Assembly: GCA_040902105.1 (NCBI GenBank)
Contig: JBBDXW010000026.1
Span: 1-64,000, forward strand
DNA from: IDS-8 sp040902105
Lineage (GTDB): Bacteria > Pseudomonadota > Gammaproteobacteria > Steroidobacterales > Woeseiaceae
Length of the DNA stretch: 64,000 nucleotides
Direction: 5' to 3'
Under the pieces are notes generated by a model, which was not told the DNA's origin, ran no database searches, and saw nothing but the letters and a program-made list of their open reading frames with translations. Positions 36,341-45,911 of this stretch are shown piece after piece; position 1 is the first letter of the stretch; each line of letters starts with the position of its first letter. Made by a program: the position numbers and the translations under genes.

Positions 36341-37975
36341 TCAATCCGCTGAGGGATACGGACGACCGACAACGTCAGGCCAAAGTGCCCGAACTTCGTT
36401 GTCATGGCCGGTCATCTCCCAGCGAATCAACGTCACTGGAATGACGCCCTTTGATAGGAATTCGTCGTGAAAATCGCCAAGATCGAATTTGTCTCCAAAT
36501 TGGAATGCACGTTCCGAGACGAGCTGTTCGATCTGAGTCTTGCCGAGAATATACATACTGCCTGCACCGGGTCTGCGCAGATAATTGGCCAAATCGTATC
36601 GACCGAGGTTCTCCTCCATAAAGGGCACCCAGTCGATCATGTAAGCGTTCGCTTCGGCCAGGCTCATTTGGCCGGAGTGCATGCTCGTCTCAGCGAAGAT
36701 TCGGCTGCCACGTTTGATCAAGGCGATGTCGAAGAGCTCGCGGGCGCGCGGGTTGTCGTCGGTAATGCCGGCTTGAAGCAAGAGCTCCTCGAGGTAAGTC
36801 CCCCAGCCCTCAGCACGCGCAGTCTCTTGCCAATTTCTGCGTATCGGATTGTCAAGTCGATCTCGGATCAACGTATCGAAGCGGTGACCCGGTATGGACG
36901 CATGAATGTGATTGTTCAGAGCATCTCGGAATTGCAATTCCTCCCAAAAGTGCCGATTCGTCGCCCCGCGAGGGCTCCAATAAGTATCAGTCTCGAACTC
37001 GTCTGGCATGTAGTCCGGAATAGTCAACAAGTCCTGTTCAACGACGATCGACCGGATCTTGTTTTCGGCGTCTCGGGTCCGTTTCAAATGCTGTTCAGCG
37101 CTGCGCGTCAGGGTCAGCTCAGGTAGTTCCTTGTTCTTGTTCCGGTCTACGATGTAGTTGAATCGATAGCGGTGGAACTCCCTCTCCCCGAGCAGTTGCA
37201 GATCATCAACCGTGTAGGGCACCACTCTGACATGCTTTAAGTACCAGTTAAGGTTGTCGACGCCAATAGCCGCCGAGTCGGGCATCTCATTCAGGTTCTC
37301 CCGGAGCCAGTCCCGATAGTCCTTGACAGCGCTTGCAGCCTGCCTGCAATCAACGACCAGGGCAGCGTCGTGTGTCTGCAGCCGCGCGCACAAGTCTTCG
37401 AACCAGCCGATTGTGCCCTCAGGGGGTTTCTCCCGGTGAGGCTGGCGCTGTCCTACGCCGTCGAAGTTCTCCAGGTGGTATACGGCCAGTTTGGCGAGTT
37501 CGCCGACGGGCTCGGAAAGGTTCGTCTGAGCCTGGATCATCAGTCCAGGGACGGCCTTCAGTTGAGTGACGAACTTATCCCGTCCGTCGGCGGCAATCGG
37601 GACCTCGGCGTATGGCACGCGGCTGACCTGGTACAGGTAAAGCAGTGGATCCTTCGCCCAGGGCCTCATCACCCGGTGGTCGAAAACCAGATCGTTGAGT
37701 TTGGCCCAGACCACCAGGTAGTCGACCTGCCGCGATACCGGCCAGCCGTTCACGTTGAAATCGCGCAGTCGCCGCTGAATGCGCTCTAGTCGCAAACGCT
37801 GGGCTTCGATGGCTTCAACTCCAAGATCAGGGACATCGTCAACGACATCCGGTTCGGCTAAAGCCATAAGTTCGGCATCAAGACTCACCAGGTCCTCGTA
37901 CTGACCCTGTGCAAGGGCAAACGTCCAGGGCGCGCAGATCACACTGGCAAGCAGCAGCGTCTTCGTTTTTTTCAT
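36341..37975 (-). CDS. DUF885 family exported hydrolase
   Basis: A 544-residue secreted protein (signal MKKTKTLLLASVICAPWTFALAQ). It belongs to DUF885, a mainly helical family that includes predicted metallopeptidases: SIPGHRFD near residue 360, in the position of the HEAIPGH pattern, and RAEGWGTYLEELLL match the family. The first His and Glu of the HExxPGH pattern are not conserved here (NNHIHASIPGHRFD), so the metal site differs from typical members. It begins 20 bases after the TonB receptor stop and is followed by the M23 lipoprotein, as if the three genes act on the same imported or surface-bound compound. Confidence 0.85.
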   Translation of the reverse strand: MKKTKTLLLASVICAPWTFALAQGQYEDLVSLDAELMALAEPDVVDDVPDLGVEAIEAQRLRLERIQRRLRDFNVNGWPVSRQVDYLVVWAKLNDLVFDHRVMRPWAKDPLLYLYQVSRVPYAEVPIAADGRDKFVTQLKAVPGLMIQAQTNLSEPVGELAKLAVYHLENFDGVGQRQPHREKPPEGTIGWFEDLCARLQTHDAALVVDCRQAASAVKDYRDWLRENLNEMPDSAAIGVDNLNWYLKHVRVVPYTVDDLQLLGEREFHRYRFNYIVDRNKNKELPELTLTRSAEQHLKRTRDAENKIRSIVVEQDLLTIPDYMPDEFETDTYWSPRGATNRHFWEELQFRDALNNHIHASIPGHRFDTLIRDRLDNPIRRNWQETARAEGWGTYLEELLLQAGITDDNPRARELFDIALIKRGSRIFAETSMHSGQMSLAEANAYMIDWVPFMEENLGRYDLANYLRRPGAGSMYILGKTQIEQLVSERAFQFGDKFDLGDFHDEFLSKGVIPVTLIRWEMTGHDNEVRALWPDVVGRPYPSAD

Positions 37976-37995
37976 GGTCGACTGCGGCCCTGGTT

Positions 37996-40965
37996 TCAGA
38001 AGGAAACTCTGGCGCCGACAAAGTAACGCCGGCCGAGCACATCATAGGTCGATGGATCGACGTTAGGGTCGCCACCGCTGAAGAACCCGACAATCGTCGG
38101 TTCGTTGTCAAACACATTGTTGATCCCGGCAAATATCTCGATGCTGTCACGGATCATTAAGCTGCCTGACAGGTCAACGATGTACTCTGCGTCGACGTGC
38201 GTCACGGCCCGCTGCACGCCAGGGAGCAATTCGAAGTCGCCGATCCAGTGGATCTGAGCCCCGATCGTCGCGGCGCCGCTCTGCCACTGGGCGAACAAGT
38301 TGCCGCGATGGTCCGGCGTCATGCGCACCGTCTGTCCGGAGCATGACCCGCCGAAAAAGCCTGCGCAGTCGACTGCCGCGGAACCCGGCAGAGTTTGTTC
38401 GGAGTTTTCGAACTGCTCTGTTACGATCAGGCGCAGATCCAGCGAGGCGCTGCGTTCGGGCAGCGAGAGAAAACCGGGCAATTCCGTGGTATAGCCGAGT
38501 TGCACATCGATCCCCTCCACCGTCAGGGTAGCAAGGTTCTGCTGTCGCGAATCCACGCTGTTTATGAGGCCACTCGGCAGGCGGTGGATTGCCTGGCAAA
38601 AGGTACTGTCTGGGTCCAAAACCTGAAAACAGGTATCGATGACAGCTTGGGCGTTGATTAGGGCAACTGCTCCATCAACTTCAATTGAATAGTAATCAAT
38701 TGAGATGTCCAGGCCCGTTAGGAATGGCGGTTGCAGAACGAAGCCGGCGGTCAATGTATCGGACTCTTCTTCCTTCAGTTCCGGGTTCCCTCCCGAGATT
38801 TGGTCCACTCCGGGGAAATCAGCAATGAATGTATCGATGTCGGCAGGGGAAATACCCTGCGCAACGCAGACTTCCTTCTGCGCATCGGACGGATTATTGC
38901 GCGCATCGCAGGGATCCGATGCACCGACGAAGCCAGCCTGCGGCGGTGCGAACAACTCATCAAGGTTGGGCGCACGAATAGCACGATTGTACGTACCTCG
39001 CATTCGGAGCCAGTCGGTAACCTGCCAGTCAAGACCGGCCTTCCAGGTCGTCACACCACCTAGCGAAGAGTAGTCCGAATATCGGGCCCCGGTCTCGAGC
39101 GCCAGGCTGTCGATCAGCGGGAGATCGCCAAGAAGTGGGATGCGGGTCTCGACGAAAAACTCGGTAACATCAACGTCGCCGCTGTTGATGATCGGTGGGG
39201 TATCGCTGAACTCGCCCGCCTGCTCGACTGCGCTCGGCACGACACTGAACTCGTCCTTGCGCGCCTCGACGCCCAAGGCGACCGGGACCGGACCGGCCGG
39301 CAATTCCAACAGATCGCCGCTGATACTACCGCCGATGACCTGGCGCTCGAACGTTTCGGTGTTTAGCCGTGTAGTGGACAGGAATTCCGCCATCGGCGGT
39401 GTCAGCGAATCGATACCGAACAGATTGAGCGGAACGCAACCGATAAACTCGTTGCGGCACCGCGGCTCACCAGTATCGTCATCGATGACAACGTCGAGAC
39501 CCAGCGCCAGACGCAGCGAGGAAACTTGATTTTGAATATGAGCGTCCTGGTCGGCGCGCTGTTGCTGCGCAAACACTTCCCAGCGCCAATTATTCGCCAG
39601 CCATTCGACCTCGCCTTCTGCCCCGACCGTAATGTTCCACGAACCGCTCCGGTAATCGAAAATGCGAGGCGACAGCTCGTTGAAGCGGCGGGCGGCGCCC
39701 ACCATCTCGAAAATGCCGTCGCCATCAGGATCGAACAGCGCCCGGTTGTCGGAAAAGAACTCGCGAACCGGCTCGAAAAACAACGGATTCGTATCGGCGT
39801 TCGGCACGAGCAACGTAGCGGCCGGGGCGCCGGTGCTCTGCAGCGTTCTCGCCTCCGGCGCCTGCTGGAACTCATTTTCCTTATGTGTATAAAAAAGCTG
39901 ACTGAATAACCGGATGTTGTCGTTGATATCGAAGGAAGCGAGAGAGCTGAGTTGGTACCGTTGTAACGGCCTTAACAAATAGTTGTCTTCTGCGAAATTG
40001 AAGTTGTCCTCTGGCGTACAGAAGGGCACCGGCTGGCCACCGTCGCCGAAGCGCACCCCGCCGACGCTGGTGCAGCCGAGTCCGCTTTGCACGCCGAAAT
40101 CGACCGTCGGCGGACTGTCGAAGTCGACACCGACGATCTGGTCGAGTTGCGTCGGCGTGAATCGCAGCAGTACGCCGGGCACGTTCGACGATCCGCTTGG
40201 TTCCAGGTTCACACCGTCCGCATCGATCAGCGGAATAGCAGAGAACGACCGATCGGCGAACGACACACTTCGCCGCTTCGTATAGACGGCATTGACGACG
40301 GCATTTCCGCGGCCACTGGCAAAGTTGCCGCCGATGGTCAAGCTGAATTCGTTCGTGGCCCCGTCGCTCTCGAACGTTTCCGAATTCATGTATTGGAGTT
40401 CGACTCCCTCAAAGTCGTCCTTTAGTATGAAGTTCACCGCACCGGCAACAGCATCGGAGCCGTAAACGGCGGAGGCACCGCCGGTAATGATTTCTGCACG
40501 TTCGATCAACGCATTTGGAATCGTCGCGAGGTCAGTCAATCCACTGGCGCTGGCCGGCGTGAACCGCCGGCCATCAACCAATACCAATGTCCGCTCTGGC
40601 CCGAGACCCCGAAGGTCGGCTGTCCAGACGCCGGCTTCGCCCGGCGAATTCAAAGAACTGGTGTTGTCGGCAACAAGCTGCGGGAGTTCGTTCAGACTTT
40701 CTTCTACCGTGACGTTGCCTGTCCCTGCACTCGAGAGCGCGTCCGAGTCGACCGTGAATACCGGACTTGCAGCCGTCAGATCCCGCCGTACCAGGCGTGA
40801 ACCGGTAACGACTACCTCTTCTATTTCTTCGCCTGCATCTCCGTCGCTGGATTGCGCCCGTGCCGTTCCGCATGTCGACAGAAACGCCGCGGTGGCGGCC
40901 AACACAATTAACAGAGATCTCTGCGCCGAAGAACACATCCAGCGATCCCGCCCGTAAGCAATCAT
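37996..40965 (-). CDS. TonB-dependent outer-membrane receptor 1
   Basis: A large receptor (989 residues) that imports a bulky compound through the outer membrane. GGGAG before ATG 40965 sets the start; the signal ends near RAQSSDGDAG. The TonB box/plug start is IEEVVVTGSRLVRRDLTAASPV, and a plug domain follows with SSAVYGSDAVAGAVNFILKDDFEGVELQYMNSE. The 22-strand barrel is indicated by many beta strands and the ending NPDVDPSTYDVLGRRYFVGARVSF. It resembles the oligopeptide/siderophore-like receptors typical of the Xanthomonadales/sphingomonad type. It is first in the run receptor-DUF885-M23-amidohydrolases. Confidence 0.92.
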   Translation of the reverse strand: MIAYGRDRWMCSSAQRSLLIVLAATAAFLSTCGTARAQSSDGDAGEEIEEVVVTGSRLVRRDLTAASPVFTVDSDALSSAGTGNVTVEESLNELPQLVADNTSSLNSPGEAGVWTADLRGLGPERTLVLVDGRRFTPASASGLTDLATIPNALIERAEIITGGASAVYGSDAVAGAVNFILKDDFEGVELQYMNSETFESDGATNEFSLTIGGNFASGRGNAVVNAVYTKRRSVSFADRSFSAIPLIDADGVNLEPSGSSNVPGVLLRFTPTQLDQIVGVDFDSPPTVDFGVQSGLGCTSVGGVRFGDGGQPVPFCTPEDNFNFAEDNYLLRPLQRYQLSSLASFDINDNIRLFSQLFYTHKENEFQQAPEARTLQSTGAPAATLLVPNADTNPLFFEPVREFFSDNRALFDPDGDGIFEMVGAARRFNELSPRIFDYRSGSWNITVGAEGEVEWLANNWRWEVFAQQQRADQDAHIQNQVSSLRLALGLDVVIDDDTGEPRCRNEFIGCVPLNLFGIDSLTPPMAEFLSTTRLNTETFERQVIGGSISGDLLELPAGPVPVALGVEARKDEFSVVPSAVEQAGEFSDTPPIINSGDVDVTEFFVETRIPLLGDLPLIDSLALETGARYSDYSSLGGVTTWKAGLDWQVTDWLRMRGTYNRAIRAPNLDELFAPPQAGFVGASDPCDARNNPSDAQKEVCVAQGISPADIDTFIADFPGVDQISGGNPELKEEESDTLTAGFVLQPPFLTGLDISIDYYSIEVDGAVALINAQAVIDTCFQVLDPDSTFCQAIHRLPSGLINSVDSRQQNLATLTVEGIDVQLGYTTELPGFLSLPERSASLDLRLIVTEQFENSEQTLPGSAAVDCAGFFGGSCSGQTVRMTPDHRGNLFAQWQSGAATIGAQIHWIGDFELLPGVQRAVTHVDAEYIVDLSGSLMIRDSIEIFAGINNVFDNEPTIVGFFSGGDPNVDPSTYDVLGRRYFVGARVSF

Positions 40966-41166
40966 GTGACTCCCAACTTTTTGTGACCGATTGGGTAGGC
41001 CGAATTGCATCAATATTCACACGCTTTGTCAAATACTTTTGGACATGATATCGGGCGGCAGCGGCGCTGATTGCAATGACACGTCTACGATTGGCTGCTC
41101 CCCTCAGCAGGCGTCCCTCCTTCGGATACCGGTTCGAACTTGCCGGTGCGCGCGTCGGCGTAACCC

Positions 41167-42873
41167 TTAGGGCAGCGACCCGTAAACAGTCTCGCCGGCC
41201 AGCACGGTGGCAACGATTCCTATGTCCTTGATGGTTTCGGCGGGAACCTTGAGAATGTCGTCGTCAAGAACGACGAAATCCGCATACTTGTCCGGTTCGA
41301 TCGTGCCCTTCACATTCTCTTCAAAACTGGTATAGGCGGAAGTCGCCGTGATCGCCCGGATCGCCTCCTCGCGTGAGATGCCCTGATCGGAGCCCAGAAC
41401 GCCGCCCCATCCGGTTTCGCGCGTCACAGCAATATGTATCTGCATCAGCGGGCTTGACCTGAACGAAATGGGTCGGTCGGCACCGAGCGTCACTGTGAGG
41501 CCGTGATCGAGCCAATCCCGAAGCCGATACGACATCTCGGCCATGGGCCGTCCCCAAAACTCGATAAACTTGTCACCGATGATAAAAAGGTGTCTCGGCT
41601 GGGCGTTGACAATCAGGCCGAGATGTTTGATCCGCTCATACTGGTCAGGCTGCATCAGGATGGCGTGATCGATCATCCAGCGCCTGCCCGTAATGGGTGT
41701 CTGGGTATTTGCGTACGCAAACGCTTCCAGCGCCTGATCGATGGCGGCATCACCCACTGCGTGCGGGCTCGGACGCCACCCGTATCGCGCCGCCGCCGCC
41801 GCGAATATGTTCAGCTGATCCTGGGAAACAAGCCTGAGTCCGTGGTAGTCCGGCCGGCCCTGATACGTGCCGCGTAACTGGCCCGACTCTTCGGCGCCAT
41901 CGAGAAACACCTCGGCCAGCCCGTCGGCCAGGAACATACCTTCGCCCCAGCTCTCGCCCGGGTTCCCGAGCGCAGTAAACGTGGCATCGAGCTCCGCTTC
42001 AGGCGTATTTGGATCCACGTCGTAGGCCCAGTTGACGCGGACGGTCAGCTCACCATTATTGTAGAGCTCGCGCAGCAACTCGACCTGTTGCCGGCTGCCC
42101 CCGGCTTCTCGCAAGCTCGTCATGCCCCAACTGTTTACTCGCCGGATTGCCTGACGGATTCCCTCAAGTTGCCCGGCGCGGTCTACCTTCGGGAAGTACT
42201 GGTGAGTCGGTTCGTGCGCTGCCCGCAGCAGAAAGCCGGTTGGCACGCCATCGGCATCCCGCCAAATCTCGCCCCCTGGCGGATCTTCCGTGTTCCGGTC
42301 GTAGCCAATGCGTTCAAGCGCCAGGCTGTTGACGATGAAGTAATGCCCGCCGCGGAGCACTACCGGATTTTCCATGGAAACCGCATCCAGATCGTAACGG
42401 TCAGGGAGCCGGCCGTCGGCCAACATGAACTGCCACCATCCTCCCTCACTGAAGATCCACTCGCCCGGCTCGGAGTCCTTTACGCGCCCGGCGACAATCT
42501 GTTGAATGTCCGCAATTGACTTCACGGCGGTCAAATCAATCGTCGCTGTCAGATTCAGGCCCATCTGCACCAGGTGGCTATGGGTATCGTTGAAGCCGGG
42601 CAACACCGTCATGCCCTGCAAATCCACGACCAGGGTGTCAGGACCAGCCGCTGCAAGCGCTTCCGAACTGGAGCCGACCACACTGAATCGACCATCCTCG
42701 ACGGCCGCTGCTTCGGCTACCGAGAAGCTACCGTCCAAGGTAAGGATTTTCGCATTGTGGATAATCAGATCGGCGGTTCCCTGCCCCACATCGTTCTGCC
42801 CTGTTCGGTCGTCGCACCCGTAAACGATGACTGCCGCCGCCAGCAACACCATCAGTTTCATCATTCGAGCCAT
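41167..42873 (-). CDS. Amidohydrolase-3 (YtcJ-like) lipoprotein
   Basis: A 568-residue predicted lipoprotein (VIVYGC, lipobox Cys near residue 20). GGGAG sets ATG 42873. It is a YtcJ/N-substituted formamide deformylase-like amidohydrolase: PGFNDTHSHLVQMG carries the H-x-H pair, followed by the family patterns WIFSEGGWW, FLLRAAHEPTHQYFP, SPHAVGDAAIDQALEAF, MIDHAIL and TLGADRPISF. The metal-binding residues look intact, in contrast to families A and B. It is 122 bases downstream of the FAD oxidase gene. Known relatives cleave N-formyl or N-substituted amides; substrate unknown here. Confidence 0.9.
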   Translation of the reverse strand: MARMMKLMVLLAAAVIVYGCDDRTGQNDVGQGTADLIIHNAKILTLDGSFSVAEAAAVEDGRFSVVGSSSEALAAAGPDTLVVDLQGMTVLPGFNDTHSHLVQMGLNLTATIDLTAVKSIADIQQIVAGRVKDSEPGEWIFSEGGWWQFMLADGRLPDRYDLDAVSMENPVVLRGGHYFIVNSLALERIGYDRNTEDPPGGEIWRDADGVPTGFLLRAAHEPTHQYFPKVDRAGQLEGIRQAIRRVNSWGMTSLREAGGSRQQVELLRELYNNGELTVRVNWAYDVDPNTPEAELDATFTALGNPGESWGEGMFLADGLAEVFLDGAEESGQLRGTYQGRPDYHGLRLVSQDQLNIFAAAAARYGWRPSPHAVGDAAIDQALEAFAYANTQTPITGRRWMIDHAILMQPDQYERIKHLGLIVNAQPRHLFIIGDKFIEFWGRPMAEMSYRLRDWLDHGLTVTLGADRPISFRSSPLMQIHIAVTRETGWGGVLGSDQGISREEAIRAITATSAYTSFEENVKGTIEPDKYADFVVLDDDILKVPAETIKDIGIVATVLAGETVYGSLP

Positions 42874-42995
42874 CGGTTTCTCCCAAATGTGTGGCTACTC
42901 GCCGTCAAAGTAAGGTTGCCTGAGACGCGCGCGGCATTTTTCAAATGCCTCAGCCTGATGCAAGCGCATGGCACAGCATGCCTGCCCAAGGCTTA

Positions 42996-44351
42996 TTAAC
43001 GATTCACGATATCGTCTCTGGTCCAGGCTTTGGAGAATCGATCTCCGATTCTGGCTATTGTCATCAACATGGCCGGCGTCCGCTTGGCCAGTTTGTAGTA
43101 TCGAATCTTTTTGGGCCTTGTGATGGGTATCGAAGAAGTATCTTCGTTGTCGGATTCGAATACCGAGGCGATCTCCCGGCCTACGGCTGTGTTCAGAGCA
43201 ATGCCTCGACCATTGCACGCCTGCACGGCCAGCAAGTCCAACGTCCCCTCTGGCGCATAAATCGCCGGCAACAGGTCCGCGTTCAGGTACGCGACGCCCT
43301 GCCAGATGCACTCAACTGAAGGACTGTCAAGGCCGGGATAAAACCGCCCGAGTCGTGACGACGCCTCCGACAGTATTGCGCCCGCCCGTCTGGCCGTGAG
43401 CAATCCCGGCAATGCCGAAATAAGCCGGGACTCGCTGTCGAGGCGCGCAGTGAACAAATATGGCTGTCGATCGGTGTACGGTAATGCACTGCCCATATTG
43501 TGCCTGACCTCCTCAGTGGTGAGGACACGAGTCGCGTACTCATACACCAGCATTGGTACCGCTGTATTCTGTAACGCCGGGTGCAGCTTCAAATTGCCGT
43601 CGTTTGCAGCCAGGACGACCCGTTCGGCGTCAACCGATCCGCCGTTCGTCAACACTCGCCAACGCCGGCCCACCCTGCGAAGTTCGTTAACCGGACTATT
43701 AACGAATACGCGAGCGCCCATTCCGCTGACAGTTTCAGCAAGGCCGGTCGCGTATGCCAGCGGATTCAATGCGCCGCCTTGCTCAAAATACAGCGCCGTC
43801 CGATAAAGTGAAGTCCCTATTGATGCATGGGTACCTTTTTCATCCAGTGTTGTTACCGGAAACCCCAATGACCGCCATTGCTTGCCTCGGTCGTCCAGCG
43901 ATCTGGTCGCAGATTTTGATGCCGCCGGGACCACGAATCCTTGCTGCTGATGCTGACAGTCAATCCTGTACTCGGCAATCAAGTCGAATGTGGTTTTCGC
44001 TGAAGACCCTACCAGACGAGCGAATCGCTCGCCCTGGCGCGGCCCGAATCGTTGACTGATGCTCGCTACCGTATCGATCACAAAATCCGGTGCAACAAGG
44101 CCTCCTGCGCGCCCGGTCGCCCCATCGCCCGGCTTTCCGGCTTCAATCACAACGCATTCGTATCCTTTCTCTCTGAGATGCAATGCAGTTGAGAGGCCCG
44201 TTAAGCCGCCGCCGACAATTGCAACATCAGCGCTTTCTTCAGAATCGAGAACCTGCGTTCCCGAAAAGCGATTGGAAGACCTGGACCACAGGGAAGCGCC
44301 GTCGACATCCAGTACTCGTTCTCCACTGGAAGAACGCGTATCAACAGCCAA
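42996..44351 (-). CDS. FAD-dependent amine/amino-acid oxidase (DAO family)
   Basis: A 451-residue cytoplasmic flavoprotein. The dinucleotide motif ADVAIVGGGLTGLSTALHLREKGYECVVIEAG is near residues 40-70, followed by TGRAGGLVAPDFV, the usual pattern of the glycine/D-amino acid oxidase and gamma-glutamylputrescine oxidase group. VQACNGRGIALNTAVGREIA near residue 395 is the second FAD contact. The start codon is TTG 44351, with a weak GAGAG site. It lies 21 bases after the MarR gene and shares an operon with the BASS transporter, so it probably oxidises an imported amine or amino acid released by the hydrolases. Confidence 0.88.
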   Translation of the reverse strand: MAVDTRSSSGERVLDVDGASLWSRSSNRFSGTQVLDSEESADVAIVGGGLTGLSTALHLREKGYECVVIEAGKPGDGATGRAGGLVAPDFVIDTVASISQRFGPRQGERFARLVGSSAKTTFDLIAEYRIDCQHQQQGFVVPAASKSATRSLDDRGKQWRSLGFPVTTLDEKGTHASIGTSLYRTALYFEQGGALNPLAYATGLAETVSGMGARVFVNSPVNELRRVGRRWRVLTNGGSVDAERVVLAANDGNLKLHPALQNTAVPMLVYEYATRVLTTEEVRHNMGSALPYTDRQPYLFTARLDSESRLISALPGLLTARRAGAILSEASSRLGRFYPGLDSPSVECIWQGVAYLNADLLPAIYAPEGTLDLLAVQACNGRGIALNTAVGREIASVFESDNEDTSSIPITRPKKIRYYKLAKRTPAMLMTIARIGDRFSKAWTRDDIVNR

Positions 44352-44372
44352 TTCGGTATCTCTCGGAAAACA

Positions 44373-44906
44373 TTACTCAATCGGTAATTTGCTCAAATTG
44401 GCCACGATGCGCTGCAGCAAACCAACGAAAACTCTAATTTCCTCTTCCGACACGCCCTCCATCGCGCGATGAAGCTGTCGACTGCCGAGCTGCATGACTC
44501 GCTGAGCTTTCTGCAATCCGGCGTCGGTCAGAGTCACGTCGGTTAACCGGCTATCCTGTAAATTTGGTGCTGTTACGACCCAGGATTCCGACCGCATTCG
44601 TTCAACCGACCGGCTCACCGTCGATCGCTTCATCAATGCATACTCGGCCAGTTCCTTGATGTTCGCCGGATTCTTTGTCCGCAATACCGTTAACAAGCGA
44701 TAAGTCGTTCGGTCAGTTCCATACTTTGCGAGTACTTTGTCCAGGTCTGCATGGAACTCAAAATCCGCATGCGCTATTAAATAGAAAGGTGATCCGAACA
44801 AATAGAATTGCGGCGAGTCCGGGTCGTAAACAGCCGGGATGGTATTCCGTCCTTTCCCCTCGTCTTTCTTTTCGACAGGTTTCCGTTTTTGTTTCGAAGG
44901 ATTCAT
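44373..44906 (-). CDS. MarR-family regulator
   Basis: A 177-residue winged-helix regulator. The basic leader MNPSKQKRKPVEKKDEGKG is followed by the MarR core: YRLLTVLRTKNPANIKELAEYALMKRSTVSRSVERMRSESWV and a wing SRLTDVTLTDAGL. It is encoded between the BASS transporter (no gap) and the FAD oxidase (21 bases) and probably controls this operon. An acidic or hydrophobic small molecule is the usual MarR ligand. Confidence 0.92.
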   Translation of the reverse strand: MNPSKQKRKPVEKKDEGKGRNTIPAVYDPDSPQFYLFGSPFYLIAHADFEFHADLDKVLAKYGTDRTTYRLLTVLRTKNPANIKELAEYALMKRSTVSRSVERMRSESWVVTAPNLQDSRLTDVTLTDAGLQKAQRVMQLGSRQLHRAMEGVSEEEIRVFVGLLQRIVANLSKLPIE

Positions 44907-45797
44907 TTAAGTCTCTTTTATGTCTATACCAATCTTCGCCAGACCGGGGCGGCGCATTCTGACACCGGTCACAAAAGCAATGCAGATTATGAGCGCCACT
45001 GGTGTATTAATAATCATCGGCAGTGACATTTCGCTATTGCCGAGGATTCCAACTGCGATATATATCGCGGTACCCTCCTGCCGGATGATATGTTCGATGC
45101 ATATCGCCGTGCGTTGTGATTCACTTATCTTCGCGGCAATACTTAAAAAGAATGCCGCAAACAATGCAGCCAGGTTCGTGATGACGACCATCAGAAAAAG
45201 CCTGCCGAAAGTCGCTTTCAAAGTCTCAATTTGATCCCTCAGTATAAATAAAAACGCAATCACCAGTACGGTCGTTGCTACCCACTTTATCGCAGGCTTT
45301 ATTGCAAGGGCCCATGTCGGCCGGTATCGTCTAACGATCACTCCAAGCGTGACCGGGACGAGCGTGATGCTGAATACTTTCCACACAGACTCCAGTAACG
45401 GAATCTCCACAAGTTCATCGACACCGAGAAAAAATGTCGTTGCGGCATAAGCGTAGAATGGCACCACGAAGATATAGATAAGGCTCACAAAAAAGGTAAG
45501 GGATACGGACAGTGCAAGATCGCCTTTTGCGATATCGGTCATCAGATTCGATAACATCCCGCCAGGGCAGGTCGCGAGCAGCACGAAGCCTACGGCAAGC
45601 GCTGCCGTCGGCGCCAGGAAAAACGCTGCCAGAATGCCGATTACCGGCAGGACAAACAGCATACTGGCCATACCCAGTATCAGCGCCTTTCGATGTGTAA
45701 ATACCCTGTTGAACTCGGAAAGAGTCAGGCTCAGGCCCATCGAAAACATGATGAACCAGAGGGAACCTGGCAGCAAAACATCTCCAATCAGCGACAT
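44907..45797 (-). CDS. BASS-family (bile acid:sodium symporter-like) transporter
   Basis: A 296-residue membrane protein with about nine or ten helices. AAGGA sets ATG 45797. The opening MSLIGDVLLPGSLWFIMFSMGLSLTLSEF and the motif LLATCPGGMLSNLMTDIAKGDLALSVSLTF are those of the BASS/SLC10 family, which imports organic anions with sodium, and the late segment IIRQEGTAIYIAVGIL fits the other half of the symmetric core. It starts 114 bases after family A copy 2, and the MarR gene starts directly at its stop codon. It may import an acid produced by the periplasmic hydrolases. Confidence 0.9.
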   Translation of the reverse strand: MSLIGDVLLPGSLWFIMFSMGLSLTLSEFNRVFTHRKALILGMASMLFVLPVIGILAAFFLAPTAALAVGFVLLATCPGGMLSNLMTDIAKGDLALSVSLTFFVSLIYIFVVPFYAYAATTFFLGVDELVEIPLLESVWKVFSITLVPVTLGVIVRRYRPTWALAIKPAIKWVATTVLVIAFLFILRDQIETLKATFGRLFLMVVITNLAALFAAFFLSIAAKISESQRTAICIEHIIRQEGTAIYIAVGILGNSEMSLPMIINTPVALIICIAFVTGVRMRRPGLAKIGIDIKET

Positions 45798-45911
45798 CGC
45801 AGCTTCCTTATCACGTAAATGATCATCCAAATGACTTATCTGAGATCAGGTTCCCTTAGCATTCGATAAGAACTCAGGGTTACCGATATTTCACTGATCG
45901 ACCACTTCCAT

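Noticed and set aside
41014..41166. A possible terminator between YtcJ and TonB receptor 1
   Set aside because: No stem with a T-run is visible in the gap, so I could not support a terminator.
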